Below are positions 39,790 through 53,105 of a DNA stretch of 64,000 nucleotides, in pieces. The stretch's first letter is position 1, and each line of letters opens with the position of its first letter. Source of the stretch: Tetrahymena thermophila SB210 (Eukaryota > Ciliophora > Oligohymenophorea > Hymenostomatida > Tetrahymenidae); assembly GCF_000189635.1 (NCBI RefSeq), contig NW_002476567.1, positions 1,116,001 to 1,180,000 of the forward strand, given 5' to 3'. Made by a program: the position numbers and the translations under genes. Under the pieces are notes generated by a model. That model had not been told where the DNA came from, did no database searches, and saw only the letters and a list, made by a program, of their open reading frames with translations.

Positions 39790-42138
39790 TCATTAGAAAG
39801 TAATTAAAGATGAGCTCCTTCTTTTTTGGTTATTTCCTTATTCTTAGTTTTAAAATTAATTGTGATTTTACTATTTTTATTTTTATCCAAAATAATTACT
39901 ACTATTTAACAAATTACCATTAACTTTTTGTATTTTATGTTGGTTTTATTGAATTGCATATTCCTAGTAAATATTACTATGGATATTATTACTTTCTAAT
40001 TTTAACTTTGGTAGATTAAAATCTTTAACTGCTAACGTGGAATCTATTTTTCTTAAAGGAATTTTATATTATGGACTATTTAACTCTTGTTATTGTTATT
40101 TTTAGAAGAAATCAAAATCTTGATTATAGTTTGAAAATTATGAAGGCGTTTTTTATCTGAAATTAAATTTTTGAGAATTTGAAGAGTTTGAAGGAGAATT
40201 GTAGATACTTAATGGAGAATTAGAATTCGATTCTTTAAAATCTGAACTGTAGGAGCTTTAAGCTAAAACATTAGAAAATCCTAGTTTAATATTTGAATAT
40301 TTGTTTTGAACTATTTATTTTGGTGTTTGGGCATGATTAAAATAGCCACTTACATTAAATGAAGCAGGATTTTATTTTATTTATGGAAGCTTTGGTGTAT
40401 TATCTCCGCTTTTTTAATTATAAATTGTTTACTTAAAAACCTAAGGAGAGATAGGAGATTAATTTCCTTATTTATTTATTTCTTATTAAATTATATCATT
40501 TTAAAATAATTTTAAGCTTGGTCTTCTTATTATTTTTAACTTTTTTATTGTCGATTTGGGCTATTCTTCTTATTCAACAACTGAGTTTTATAGAATATTT
40601 AGGTTACTACTATTTCTGGACAAATTGATTGGAGTTTGCTCTCTTGAATCTTCTTTTTTCTATAAGAGGCCGTTTGATTGTGCTTTTTTCAAAACTTGTA
40701 TTTTTGATTAGTTCTAATTGCTTTCATATTCATTTTTTATTATTTATTTAATTTTAAGAACAACGGCATTTATTTCTAATCTTTATTCAGGTTCATAGCA
40801 AACCATTTATTTGATTATTGTATTAAATTATTCATAGTTTGGATTAAGACATTTATCATAGTTTCCTCCGTTAAGTTTTTCAGAAAAAACCCATTTTTGA
40901 CTAATATCAACTCCAGTCAATTGCATAAAAACTAATCCAAGGCTATAAATATCACTCTATTACATTAAAATATATTGAGTATTTATGTAAAATTAAATAT
41001 TATTCTTTAAAATTTACAGATTTAGTAATAGACTTCTTAGAATGGCAATTAGCAAGCTAGTATTATTCGGGTGATGAATATTGAGCTGTGAAACCTTCCT
41101 GTTAAGTAATTTTAAAGTCAAAATAAATTTATTTAAATTATTAATTTTCACAATTTAGATAAAAATAAAAAACTGTACAAGATGATCTGTATGGTCTTTG
41201 CTATCAAGAAATTTAGAGATTCCTAGATCAGCTTTATAATTTTACAGAAATTAATTAATTAATTAATCAAATAATATCAATAAATTCATAAAGCTTTAAA
41301 TACCATATTTCCATTTTAGATCAATGCCAAACAAAATATTTCCTGGCTTAATATCTAAATGCAAGATATTTTTAGAATGCAAATCTCTTAGTCCTTTGGC
41401 AAGCTCCAGACTTAGCCTATAAGTTTAATTATTTGATATAATCTTTTTATTTTTTATATTTTTTTATAAGTAGGACTTTAGATCATCTATTAAAATAAAA
41501 ATTTGTATTCAATTTAAAATTAAATTTGATAGATAAAAATTATTTTTCTTTCGATATGAAAAACTACTAAACAAAATATTACATGCACATCTTTCCATGA
41601 TTAAAATTTAATAATTCATCTATTCATATTATTCTTAAATGATATCATAGACCTTTATGATATGTGGGCTATTAAATTGGCTTAGTATTTGGAATTCTTA
41701 CTAGCATGCTTTTACTTATGCTTAACTAGGATTAATTATAAATTTGATGGCTAAGTAATCATTTTCTTCGCTACATGCTTTCATTACAAGCGCAGATCCT
41801 CCCATTCCAAGGAATCCATTCTCCACAATATACTTTTTTTACTCTAGAAAGTTTACAGCTTTTTAAATACTCTCAAAAGGAAAGTTAATTCTTTAACTTA
41901 ATGCTTATTCTTCTAACTCAGTGATTCTTCTTTCTATTTTTAGATTGAAAATGAGAAGTATATTAAAGTTATACATAATTTATATTCGAATCATTTTCTG
42001 AATCTACCAAATCAATGTGGAGATTTATTTTTTAGGTATATATGAGAAGACATGATAACATTGAATAATAAAATTACATTTTAATTAAAACCACTTTGAT
42101 TTTTCTTGAGTTGGTATTTTAGTGCTTTATTATCCCAT
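39790..42138 (-). CDS. HLDIKP-family protein kinase, rightmost member (kinase K)
   Basis: Six exons, about 645 residues. Starts MGQQSTKI (myristoylation context). Motifs: FLGMGGSALVMKA, LAIKFI, IMERCA, HLDIKPGN, ADLGISK, GFTAQYSSPEQY, SDIYSLGLVFMQLTG. It has the WKY/ADLG intron that only kinase E shares, plus the intron before SDIYSLG. The tail of about 330 residues was read through to TGA 39790-39792; it is Asn/Gln/Ser-rich with repeated SNSP/NSPS-type patches (around 40160-40260). About 5 kb separates it from kinase I, with the membrane protein in between, and its flanks do not match the G/H/I unit, so it looks like an older member. Confidence 0.86.
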
Positions 42139-43455
42139 AATTGTAAAATAGTACTATATTATTTAAATAAAAAATTTGATTTGATTATTTTTTATTTATT
42201 ACTCTTTTGTTTGTTTGCTATTTTAATTTAACAACTTATCAAAAAACAACTAGAAAAAGTAAAAGAATTACCATAATTTACCAAAATTTTTTTGAGTCGA
42301 AAAAATTTTTCTTATAAATCAATGTAAACCACTTGTTGGACCAAAAATTAAAAACACCCAAGTCAATATATTCAAATAAGTGTAATATTTTCGTAAAGTA
42401 GATAATGATTATTTTTAATTTATATTATTATTATCAACTAAAAAATAAAATTATTTTTAAATAATGAGATAAATAACACTAAAAAAAAAATCGTATTAAG
42501 AAATCTCAAGTAAAATAAGTAAAATGGTAAAATTCATTTTTAAAAATAAGAAGGAAATTAGAAATAAAAATAATTTACATTAAATTAAATTTAACTAGCT
42601 CATAAAAAGCTTAATTGTTTCTAATAATTTTAATTGACTCTAAATTTAATTTCCTTGATTATAAAGCCAAGTAATTTTGATTAACTTTCATTTTATAAAT
42701 GAAGAATTATAATATTTTTCTTATGAATTATCTAATATACTATGACTACTATTTTATATTCTTAATATGATACTTTATTTTTAAAATTAAATCTCATTTT
42801 ATTGGAATAATCTAGTCATTCATACTAAAAATGTTTTTAACTTCATATTTCATAGAATGATATTTTTCTAATGGTAAAATTTTTAAATTTAAATTAATTA
42901 AAGGCATAATCTGTAATAATTTAATTCAGCTCTTTCTATTTTATTCTTTTTATGTTAAGGTCAAGATAAAAATTTAACACAGTTTTTTTTAATTTATTTA
43001 AAAGTTAATAAATCTATTTAATATCACAAAAAATAATTTTAAAACTTATTTAAAAAGTTTTTCAAACTAAATTAATAAAAATTTTGAATTCATTTTTTGT
43101 AAATTTTGTAGTCATTTAAAATGTAAAAAATTTATCTTTTGGATATATTATTTTTGAAATTATTTTGTGAGATCGATCGTTGGTTTAATAATTAACCCAT
43201 TTATTATTAAAAGATGAAATTCTTTAGAATTTTGTGATTTTTAAGAAAATTCTAATTTTAATTAATAACTTTTAAACATAGAAATATTTAAATTTGCAAT
43301 AGGATTTATTGGATGAGTGTCTGTTGTTTATTATAAATTATTAACGATAGATACTTCAATATAAATAGATTAATTAAATGAATAAACGAAGATATTAGCT
43401 GAAATGTTAAAATAGGAAAATTTATTATCTAAATAATTAAGAATATAGTTTTTTA
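42139..43455. other. Intergenic spacer
   Basis: AT-rich sequence without a protein-like frame. No repeat family recognised. Confidence 0.6.
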
Positions 43456-44772
43456 TCATTTTTATTATGGTGCATCATATTTTTAATTATTAGAGAGAAA
43501 CCTAATGACTTCCATAGCATAGCTGCACATTTTCTACAGCTTTTAACTATCTAGAAGATATTTAAACATAAATGAAGAAGACATGTTTAACTTAAGCAAA
43601 AATGAAGCAATTAATTCAGCAGAGTTTGAAAAATCATAATATCTTTAGGCTTTAAAAATAATAATTTGCTCAATAAGGTTTTTAAACTCTTCGTTGCTTT
43701 CATAATTAGAAATTTCTTATTTCCTGTTAATGAATTCTTTTAATATTTCATCTTCCTTCTAAATTTTTTTATCATCATCTTTTATTGAGCGTAGAGACTA
43801 CAGATCATCTACAAATTATTAAACTTTATAAGCTGAGATGAATGGAAGAATTGAATTTCTATCAATGTTTTTTTCATCATAAATTTCTTTAAGCACTTCT
43901 CTAATTTTTTTTTGTCTGAGATCCTTCTCTTCTATCAATTTTACTAAGTATTTATGTGGAAAATATTTTTCTAATGAGAAAATAAATCCAATCACTCTAG
44001 CGATATACTTCATTTTTACTATCTTCTCTTCTTCAATTTTATCATGAAGAATTTCACAAAAAAATTCTCTTACACTCTAGGTAGGTTGCTTCAGCAAAGT
44101 CTATTTGTATTTCTTAAAAGTTGCTAGCTTCTCTATAGGTTCTAACTTTTTATACTCTATTATCTATTCTTTGCTGATTAGAGAATCCTCTTCTCGAATG
44201 TTTGGATTATAGCTGCCATCATCATATTCTTTAATTGAATCATGCTGACTTAATTTTTTAGAATATTTTATTGGAGATTCCGAATTGGAATAGTTCCTTT
44301 CTTCTTAATCTTACAACGACTCCAAATCTTCATCATCTTCATCTAATTGTTCTTCTTCACCATACTTTATATCATCTTTTTAAATCTGATCTTCATCATC
44401 CGATTCTGATTATCCTTAAAGTCTTGTATTATATAATATTAATCCTGATTAGTTGGAATTCGAAGAGTTTGTGCGTGACATTGCTTCTTTATCTCTATAA
44501 TCTCTTAACATATTATATTTTTTCTTTAAATTTTGAATATATTACTCGCTGTTTGTTAAATTAATCAAATGAGAAGTAGTTTTCATTTAAGAAAAGCTTT
44601 ACGATGATGGGAGTTTGCTAATTAAACTTAAGATATCTTTTTCAGCTGAACTTCTAAATAGTTGTTTATTAAATATGAATGTATGCATCTAAGATTACTA
44701 TTATTATTGAATTTATTAAATGGCATCTTACTCATCATGATCATCATCATCTTTATCGAAATACAAATTCAT
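43456..44772 (-). CDS. Acidic, helical orphan protein
   Basis: Single exon, 438 residues, ATG 44772 to TGA 43456-43458. The N-terminus is very acidic (DKDDDDHDEQD). A second acidic block near residue 145 (SESDDEDQ, then EEEQLDEDDEDLE) is followed by a Ser-rich linker. The C-terminal half, from about residue 225, is predicted helical with alternating basic and hydrophobic residues (e.g. KYIARVIGFIFSLEKYF, then KKIREVLKEIYDE). No family recognised. The acidic and Gln-rich composition suggests a soluble nuclear or cytoplasmic scaffold, but that is only an inference. An open frame on the opposite strand (44271-44564) is its shadow. Confidence 0.75.
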
Positions 44773-46053
44773 TTTTTATTTAAAATGTCAACTAACAATA
44801 TCTTTTTTATCCTTTTTAATTAGTGATAATTTCAATCAATTATGTAGAATATTTATATTAATTTTATAAATATAAGACGATGAGAATATATATATATCCT
44901 TTTAACAAATAAGCAACTAAAAAACACTTATACATTCATATAAAAAGACACTCATTCATATATGCATGCATGCAAACAAGCAAGCAAGCAAGCAAACAAA
45001 CAAACACACAAACAAATTTGATTTAATTTTTACTTAAATAATCTAAAAGAAACTGATAGATTTCTTAATTAAGCACTCCTTTAAGATTAATTTTCAATAT
45101 TTCTTAAAACAATAATGAATCATTGATTGGATATGAATAGATTTTAGACCTCTATTATATAATCAATACATTTAGACTATTAATTTAAATGAAATTCCTA
45201 TAATTAGTCTATACATTTAGTCTTTATATATATAGCTGAATTTAAAATAATGAATAAAAAGGAAGAAAGAAGAATTTATTTTACCCTCTTATAAATTGCA
45301 ACCTAGAAGAATAATAATAAACAAAAAAAATCACTTTTAATATGGATTTGTTTTTCATATTCAGTAAAATTATAATTTTTTCAAACAACAAGTAATTGTC
45401 CAAAAAAAAAAATATTTTTTAAATAATTTCAGTTAAAAATATATATAAATTAAAATTATTTAAAATATTGTCTATTAAAGGGGTTTTATTTGTTTTAAAC
45501 TAGATTAAAAAAAATTAATATTATTCAATTTAGATTAGCTTGTCATTTTGAGAAAAGTTATAAATTTTTTAAAACAACATGAATGTGTCCAAAAAATATA
45601 TTTAGGAAAAATTAAACTATTTGAAGTTTGTCAAATAATTCACTAAATACTTCTTTTTATAAAATATTTTTTTAACAACTTTAAATAAGATTAAAAGGGG
45701 TTAATTTATTTAAAACATATTTGACTGAAAAAGTATTTATTTCTTTTAAACTAGAAATAGGGTAAGTACTATTGAATTAAGATTTCTTTATCATTTAAAG
45801 TGAATTTTTAATTTTTTAAAGCAATAAGAACTATGTTATTCTAAAAATATTTTTTAATTAATTTAAGTTAAAAATATTTAACAAAATTTAAACTATTTAA
45901 AACTTTTTTAGCTCAAAGAGTATTTATCAATTTAAAAATAAATCAAAAATATAATTATAATATATTTATTCATTTTACTTTATTACTTTAAATGTATTTG
46001 CAATAAATATATGAACAAATGTTTATTTTTTTAGCAAATGCTATTTATTAAAT
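44773..46053. repeat. Spacer with simple repeats and a degenerate 190-250 base repeat
   Basis: Between 44960 and 45016 runs of GCAT, GCAA and CAAA tetranucleotides follow one another. From 45370 three diverged copies of one segment appear (about 45371-45430, 45560-45620, 45805-45870); each has T-rich, then AAAC/AGCAA, then a word like TGTCCAAAAAAT or TATTCTAAAAAT, then ATATTT. No gene. Confidence 0.55.
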
Positions 46054-49000
46054 TCAAATTTATTACTGAATTTCCTCTGATTAGACTATGTCCCAAAACG
46101 ATTTTGGTAACTTTTTGGAAATATAGAGAGAATCTTCCATATGTTCCTCCATTTTTTACTCATTTCCACTAGAAAACGTTATATATGAGCCAATATCAAA
46201 GTCTCCATCAAATGATTAAATATTTTCCTTTATTCTTTCAATAGCTTGCTGCTTAAATTCGTCTAGAGGGATTTTCTTTTTACTAAATACACTCTCGTTG
46301 GAATTAAATTTACTTCTTTAAGCACTTTTCTTTCTAATAACATCTTAGGATTTACCATTAGGAAAAGTAATATTTAAATTAGCTGCTCCTTGCTGAAAGA
46401 AATTGCTTTTTCGATGTTTCGTACTTTAATTATCTGATGAAAATTAAGGTGCTAAATTTAAATTAATTTTATTTAGTAGTTAGACCCCGTTTGTCTGTTT
46501 GACACTATTTTCTACATTAAAACCTGATGTTGGCTGCATCATGATATTGGTTTAAGTAGTCTAAATATTTGTTGCTGAAGGAATCTGCTCTATTACATCT
46601 ATATTTTCAAATATATCAAACTAAAACAAATTCAAACTTGAATCATATTCAGGCATATAAGGTCCTAGCCTCATTATGTTGAAATATATATTTCTAATTT
46701 CCATCTCCCTAATTGTTAAATCACAAGTTCCATTTATGCACATATTTTTTGACATGAAAGAAGTGAATTTCTCAGGTCCCGCTATTTTGTTTGTGTAAGA
46801 AATTGGGATACAAGTATCAGATATATTTCTTACTTTAGGGGAGTTTATTATGTTTAGGGAATTTTCAGGTTGTAGATTTATACTACCAAAATTTTAAACT
46901 GAAAAGCTAATAGAAGTAAAATGGGGTTGCTCATTTATTGATATGTTTAAAAGAATTTCAATCTATTTATCATATTCTAAATTATGAATTTGTTATTGAT
47001 ATTTATACAATTACTTTGTCTTATTTGGCAAAACTGTCTAATTCAGTTAATCTGTTAGAATCATAAAAGTATTACTGTGATTGCGTATGGGATTATTGAA
47101 TTAAGCATCTAATTCTTTTTTTCTATAAAAGTAGGAACTAATAATAGATATTAAAATATACTTGAGTCTTCTTATATCAGTCTTTAGCTCTTTGTCTTAA
47201 AGTTCCTAAGTTTAATAAGTCACTTTGAGGTTAGGAAAAAGTTATTTTAGGAATTACTCTAATTTTCTTAATTATAGCGAATTAGGTTTAACAATTAATT
47301 TTTTAAAATGTGATTTTTCATTTGAAAGTATGATGTAATCAAGCAAAGAATACGTATTGTTAAGCAAGCAGCTTAGACCCAATTTTAAACTAGATATTTT
47401 ATAATCAATCTCATCATTTTCAATCAATTATATTGAATCTCCTTCATAATAGCTGTTATTAAATGATGACTTTTTAAGAATTTTATTATTCTAATTATTA
47501 TTTTATTGATATAACTTCTAGCTTCTATATTCGCTAGCAATATCACTTAATTCATCTTTTTCTTTAAAATCTGAAATTCTCTAAGAAAATTAGCTAATGA
47601 GGGGTTCTGATTGAGGAGGTAATAATAACTAATTAGTTTTTTAATAAATCGATGTTGAAATATTTTTTTATTGTAATATAAAATTCTATTGTTAATTATA
47701 ATATTTAATTTATTCATCTTGCTATTTTGAGTTTTGTTATAATTACTTTATTTCTTTTTTTAAGTTAGCTTTATTAAGATAAATATCTGCTGATAACGGG
47801 GATTAATTATTGTTATCATTTCCCTCAAGCTTTATATTTTTGCTATCTTTTTCATCTTTATTTTCAACACAATTTTGTTAGCTATAATTTTCACTCGCTG
47901 CTTAAAATGTGATCTAATCTTGCACATTTAAGAAAGTATTATTTACTGGGGTATTAGCATTCTACTTATTTGTTTGATTTTATTCCCTTTAATCGTAAAA
48001 GCTTCTCTATTTCTTATAAGTTATGAAACCATTTAATTAGACTTCTTCGTTTGATACCCTTCTTTAGTTTTACTAATTAATTGAGTTTGTCTCATTTTTT
48101 TAAGATGAAAATCTAGATGAAGTTATCTAGCTTATTATTTTGACTACTTTGTCTCTGATTTCATTTATACTTTTTATGTAAATAAGATCATTCTTTGTCG
48201 ATTTTATTTTTAAATTTGATAGGTTTGTTTGAGATGAAACATCCTACATAGATAATATAATAAATGGATAATCTAACTCCAGAGTTCCTGCTTTTATTTT
48301 CATTCTTTTTATTTCTCCTTAACACTTTGGATTCTCATATGTAACATACAACACATCATGCTTTGCATATTTTATAGAAGTGCTTCCGTCAATATTTTAC
48401 TGTGTAACCTTCTTCGATTCTTATTAATTCGTATCTTACTAAGAAGATCCTGATTAGGACTAAATTTAATTTGGTATTTTTCCTGCTTTCCTCTTTTTTA
48501 AGTTTGATTAAAGGTAGTGTTTTAAAAGTAGGTAATCCTTGAGTGTATTCTTTTCATTTGAAAGCAAAAAGCTTATTTTCGATTTGCTTAAATCAATCTT
48601 TACGGTCTAACTAAATTCTTCAAAGGAATCATCATCATAAATCTTTAGCTTTCTCGCTTGATAATTACAATCTAATTTGTTAAAAAATATAAGCTTATAG
48701 AAAAATTAAGGAATAAACTAAAAGCATGAAAAGAAAATTTTTGAAATTTAAATCAATCAAATCTTAATCACATGATAAGTAAGTCCTTGAAACAAATAAA
48801 AAAATTAGAAAAATATTCTATAATTTTCAATATCTTGATAACAAATTTAAAAACAATTTTTATCCATAAGATTTCTAAATTGGTGAATATTTTTTTAAAG
48901 CCTAACGATTAAATAGTTTTTAATAAATGAAAAACCATATAAAAATAAATATTCATCCATTATATTTCTAAAAGTAAATTCCATAATAATACAAAACATT

Positions 49001-50330
49001 AAAATAAAAAAATTATATAATTTAAATATTTTTTACCTTAGACACAAACTTTACAAGTTACTTTATCGTATTTAGTTAAAACGACTGTGTTTTAAAATAA
49101 ATTATCAGTGCATAAATTCCATTATTCTGCTTTTTTTTTCTCGAAGAATGTCTATCTCTCTTATCTTTGTTGCAAATACTTAAAGGTCGAGTTAATAAAA
49201 ATAATTTAAAATGCATCCAGTAGGTTCAGATAACTAAGTGTCTGCATCATGTATCTCAACATGGCCTAACATATAATCATTGTTATAGCATCAAAATAAA
49301 ACGATTAACTACTCAGTAGAAATAAAGATGATACTGCCTAATATTGTATATTTTCAAAATAAAAATCAAAAATCAATCATATTTAAATCTTTATTATTCA
49401 ATTCTTTAACCTATTTTCACTTTTGCCTTTAAATTTAAACACTATAAATATTCTAAAATAACTTATTTCTCATGCAGAGACATATAAATATTTGTCAGTA
49501 TTAATTTGAAAATATTGAGTTGAAGAAATAAATCATATTATTTAATAAAAAAGATGCAATTTACTTGACCATTTATAAAGATTTCGCCAGCAGATATCTA
49601 TCCTTCTCTTTCTTTGATATATATTAAATAAGAAAACTACGTCGCTAATATTATAAGTATGTTTGTATAATAAACAAGTATCTTTTTTTAGTGCACTAAA
49701 ATTATAAAAATCAAAAGCATTATTGTATACAAAATGAGATTCAAATCAAATCCATCCACTCCTAAATATATAGAATTCATAATTGTATAGTAGATAGCAA
49801 TTGCAAGTTATAGCTTGTATTTCTATTTTATAATTGTTAATAAACATAATTTGAAAAAACTTAAAGATGGCTTTTATTTTATTGTAAAAACTTACTTTTA
49901 TAGCATCTTTCTCATTAAACTCTTTTTCATAGCTAGAATTAAAATATCTAAGAGTGTATTTGTTTAAGTTATACTTTTTCATAATATAAAAATGCTTGGC
50001 TGTTCCTAAAAAAATTCTATATACTTGCAAACTTATTTGTTAACCTTCAATTTGTTATTCCTATCTTTTAGTTATAAATAATCTTTCTTCAAACAAATAT
50101 AAATGCTAATAGATATTAAACAATATAAGCATTAATTATTATAATATTGCTAAAAAGTTGAATTTTCTATCTACTAATAACCCGATTAATAGAAAATAAC
50201 TATATGCAGATACATATTAAACGCCATAATTAAAAAATCTTTTTTGAGAAATTGCAGTAATAAATGCACTTTTTCTATCTTCTTATAATTAAGGAATTAT
50301 TTACAAATATTATTGAATTATATTTCATTT
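46054..50330 (-). CDS. Large multi-exon protein: membrane N-terminus, long soluble C-terminus
   Basis: The 3' exon (about 48709-46054) is one open frame of some 880 residues ending at TGA 46054-46056. It has Gln/Asn-rich stretches, a stretch with NEIRDKVVKIISQ, and a more conserved-looking C-terminal part with a cysteine pair (NMCINGTCDL) and FDIFENIDVIEQIPS. Upstream exons I could connect in phase: about 49351-49027 (ends VTCKVCVQ, joining DCNYQARKLKIYDDD across a 310-base intron), about 49755-49548 (hydrophobic, LNLILYTIMLLIFIILV, then GEIFINGQ), and a 5' block of about 50300-49920 with further hydrophobic segments (e.g. SYFLLIGLLVDRKFN). The true start is not resolved; it may lie slightly beyond 50330. 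Family not recognised. Confidence 0.6.
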
Positions 50331-50809
50331 TTTGCTTCTAACTTTACTGATTTATAAAGTTTTACCTTAAAATATGTATTTTTTTAATATAGACTTAATG
50401 CTGTAAAAATGTAATTAATTTTAGATTTATTTATATTTAATTAAACTATAATTTGAAATTTATCAAGATATTTTTTTCATTTTGTAAATTTTTTGGTGCA
50501 ATTCTGAAAAAAAACAAACATGCTTCTCGTTAATTTTATATTTTTCATTATTTTTAAAAATTATTTACAAAAAAATAAATTAAAAATATGACGCATATAA
50601 AAATATGTACCTAGTATCATGGCTATTTAAGTAAAAAAATGCTTTATAAATTGTTTTTAAAACTGTGGGATCATAAAATAATTTTTTTTATTTTTATACC
50701 AAACAAATTGTTTAAAAAAAAAAGATCTTATATTTATAGTTTTCTTAACTAATATCATTTTTTAAATATATAAAAAATATAAATTGATATTTTTAAAAAT
50801 AAATGAGCA
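50331..50809. other. Intergenic spacer
   Basis: AT-rich with poly-A and poly-T tracts. It may contain the unresolved first exon of the large gene to its left. Nothing else seen. Confidence 0.45.
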
Positions 50810-52192
50810 TCAAGTTTGTTAAATCTGATACTATTATTTAATCCTTTCTTCTATTTCATCAAATTCAATATTTCTTAAATATTTCTTATTATAGATTAAA
50901 CTTGAAAATATTATTAATGTTTGAAAACTATAAGATAATTTAGCATTAACATCAATTATTTATATAAATGATGGAAGATCCTATATAAATCCTAATAAAC
51001 CAAGTCCTATGCATTTTATTGAACACTTTTCATCTTGCAAGCAATAATTTATTTGAAATGAGATAGTTGCACTCAAAAGAAATATTACCCCTTAGTAGAT
51101 TAAAAGTAGCTAAAAGAAAATTATTAGAAAAATGAATGGTAGATATTCGTTAATTATCAAAACTATTGATGCAAGCAAATACACTGCTAACGAAATTATC
51201 ATCACTATTTTTAGGATTAAATATTAAGTACTGATGAACTATCTAGAAGAGTTGATTCGTTTAAATAAGAAATAAATAAAGAAAAAACAACATATGTGTT
51301 AAGAATTCAAAAAAAATGTGTAATATTTTTCACTTATCATCCAATCTCCTTGCCTTTGTTTAAGGATATCAAGAAGCTATTAAGGTGAATTATATCCAAT
51401 AAGATCTCCCACAAGTATTTGAACAACCAAAAAAACCATATTTTTATTAAAATAATAGTAAAATATGCTTTTTATTTTCAGTCCAACGCCTTAATGCCTA
51501 AGAAATACTTAATAAGCAAGTTGATCTTTCTTTACATTTTCTATTTTATTATAGGCTTAAAATATAATAACACCTGTAACTATATTAACAAATAAGCAAA
51601 TGGTGATCATATATACATAAAGTTACTTTTGCATTTAAATAAGCTCTTATAATAATACAAATAAGCATTTTGAAGCATACGAACCAATAACAACAAAGAG
51701 CACAGCTTAATTAAATCTAACGCTTAAAGCATAGGATGAATTATAAATAATAAAAGTTCCAGCTATGTAATTATTAACAAAAGAACAAATAGCCAATATA
51801 CTTCCTAAAAGATAAATATTATCTAAATCTCCGCATATCTAAATTATATTTAAAGACATAGCTAGGATAGAAATAAACCAAGTAAAAATCCAACTCGTTT
51901 ATACAGAAATTAAATCATTTAAAAATCCAATAGTTAATTGACTAAACATATTCCCAAAAATAAATTATACTATAAAAACTAAGTTTGAGTTTGTTATTAG
52001 CTTCTGATTATAATCTGAAATAGCGTAATTAGTTAATGAAATACTAAATTTAGACAAAATCAAGGACACTAGGATAATTAAATTATAGTTCTTTTTTATT
52101 TAAAATATGGTTTCATTTGCTTACTAAAGATCTGGCATAAGAAGAAGCTTTAAATCCTATTTTCTCATTTTATTTTGCTTAAGTTACACCAT
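50810..52192 (-). CDS. MFS-like multi-pass transporter, paralogue 1
   Basis: Single exon, 460 residues, ATG 52192 to TGA 50810-50812. About twelve hydrophobic segments. Two landmarks are shared with the paralogues at 53.1 and 58.7 kb: a mid-protein motif (NNYIAGTFIIYNSSYALSVRF here) and a C-terminal one (EKCSIKCIGLGLLGF). The position of the latter, with charged residues just before a Gly-rich helix, recalls the E..P..R..G.G region of SLC22/OCT-type MFS carriers. The N-terminal 30 residues are basic and cytosolic-looking (VQLKQNKMRKQ). The transported substrate cannot be told. It lacks the LYSFYYLQNRRF ending found in the two sisters and is the most diverged of the three. Confidence 0.7.
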
Positions 52193-53105
52193 TTTAATGA
52201 ACTATATATATTCAAAGGATAATTTATTCTTTTAGTTTTAATAAGATTTTTAAATTACTTCTTTGTATTTGCAAATTCTTGCAAGATATTTTAATTAAAT
52301 CTTGAATTAAAAGATATAATAAAATTAAAAAATAGAAAAAAATTAGTCTCTTATTTACTTAGATTAATTGATTTATTAATGAAGAAAATTAATTTAGTTA
52401 CTTAATAATATTTATGGTAAATATTTATTAATTAAAAGTAGCTTCTAACATATTAGAATGATATATTTTTAATAATTTAATCAATAGCTCAAATAGAATC
52501 CAATTATTTTTTTTACTTTATTAATAAGCAAAAATATCAACAAAATCAAATTATTAGATAACCTTTTTGACAAACAGTCATAAATTAAAAATTGCTTAGA
52601 ATAAAATGAAATATATGTAATAATTTGATTAATACCTGAATCATAATCAAATGTTATTGACTTAAACTAAGCTGCCTTTAATACTAATTTAGCTTCATTT
52701 TTGTATTATAAATGAGCTTGAGAATTCACCATTTTCTAAGCATTATTTAAAAGATAATTTGTTATTTTAGTTTTCATAAAAATGATAAATTTGGTTTTCT
52801 TTTTTTTTTAATTTACAAATTTTTCAATATATTTTAAATTATATCTTGTTAAAAAGAAATATATGATAAATTTAAAAATGGGAAAAAAATAAATCTCTTA
52901 TTACTTAGACTAATTTATTTATTCAATTTAGAAAATTAGATAATTTAATAATCTTTATGGTAAATAGTTATTAATTAAAAATTATTTATTGTATATTAGA
53001 ATTTAATAAATTTAATACTATTACTAATTGATATATAATAACCATATAATATGTATTCATCAATAATTAAATTATATTTTGTTATATTATAAATAAATAA
53101 ATGTT
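52193..53105. other. Spacer with one possible small exon
   Basis: The spacer lies between two MFS-like genes. On the minus strand 52732-52636 reads 32 codons (MVNSQAHLQYKNEAK...) ending at a good GT donor, but I could not find a convincing second exon. It may be a small gene, a remnant, or chance. The rest is AT-rich. Confidence 0.4.

Noticed and set aside
44271-44564. Plus-strand frame of 97 codons
   Set aside because: It is antisense to the acidic orphan protein; its Leu/His richness is the mirror of the Asp/Glu codons there.
52636-52732. Small exon MVNSQAHLQYK... as a full gene
   Set aside because: It has a good ATG and a GT donor, but the downstream acceptor choices give only a few further residues; left as a possible remnant.
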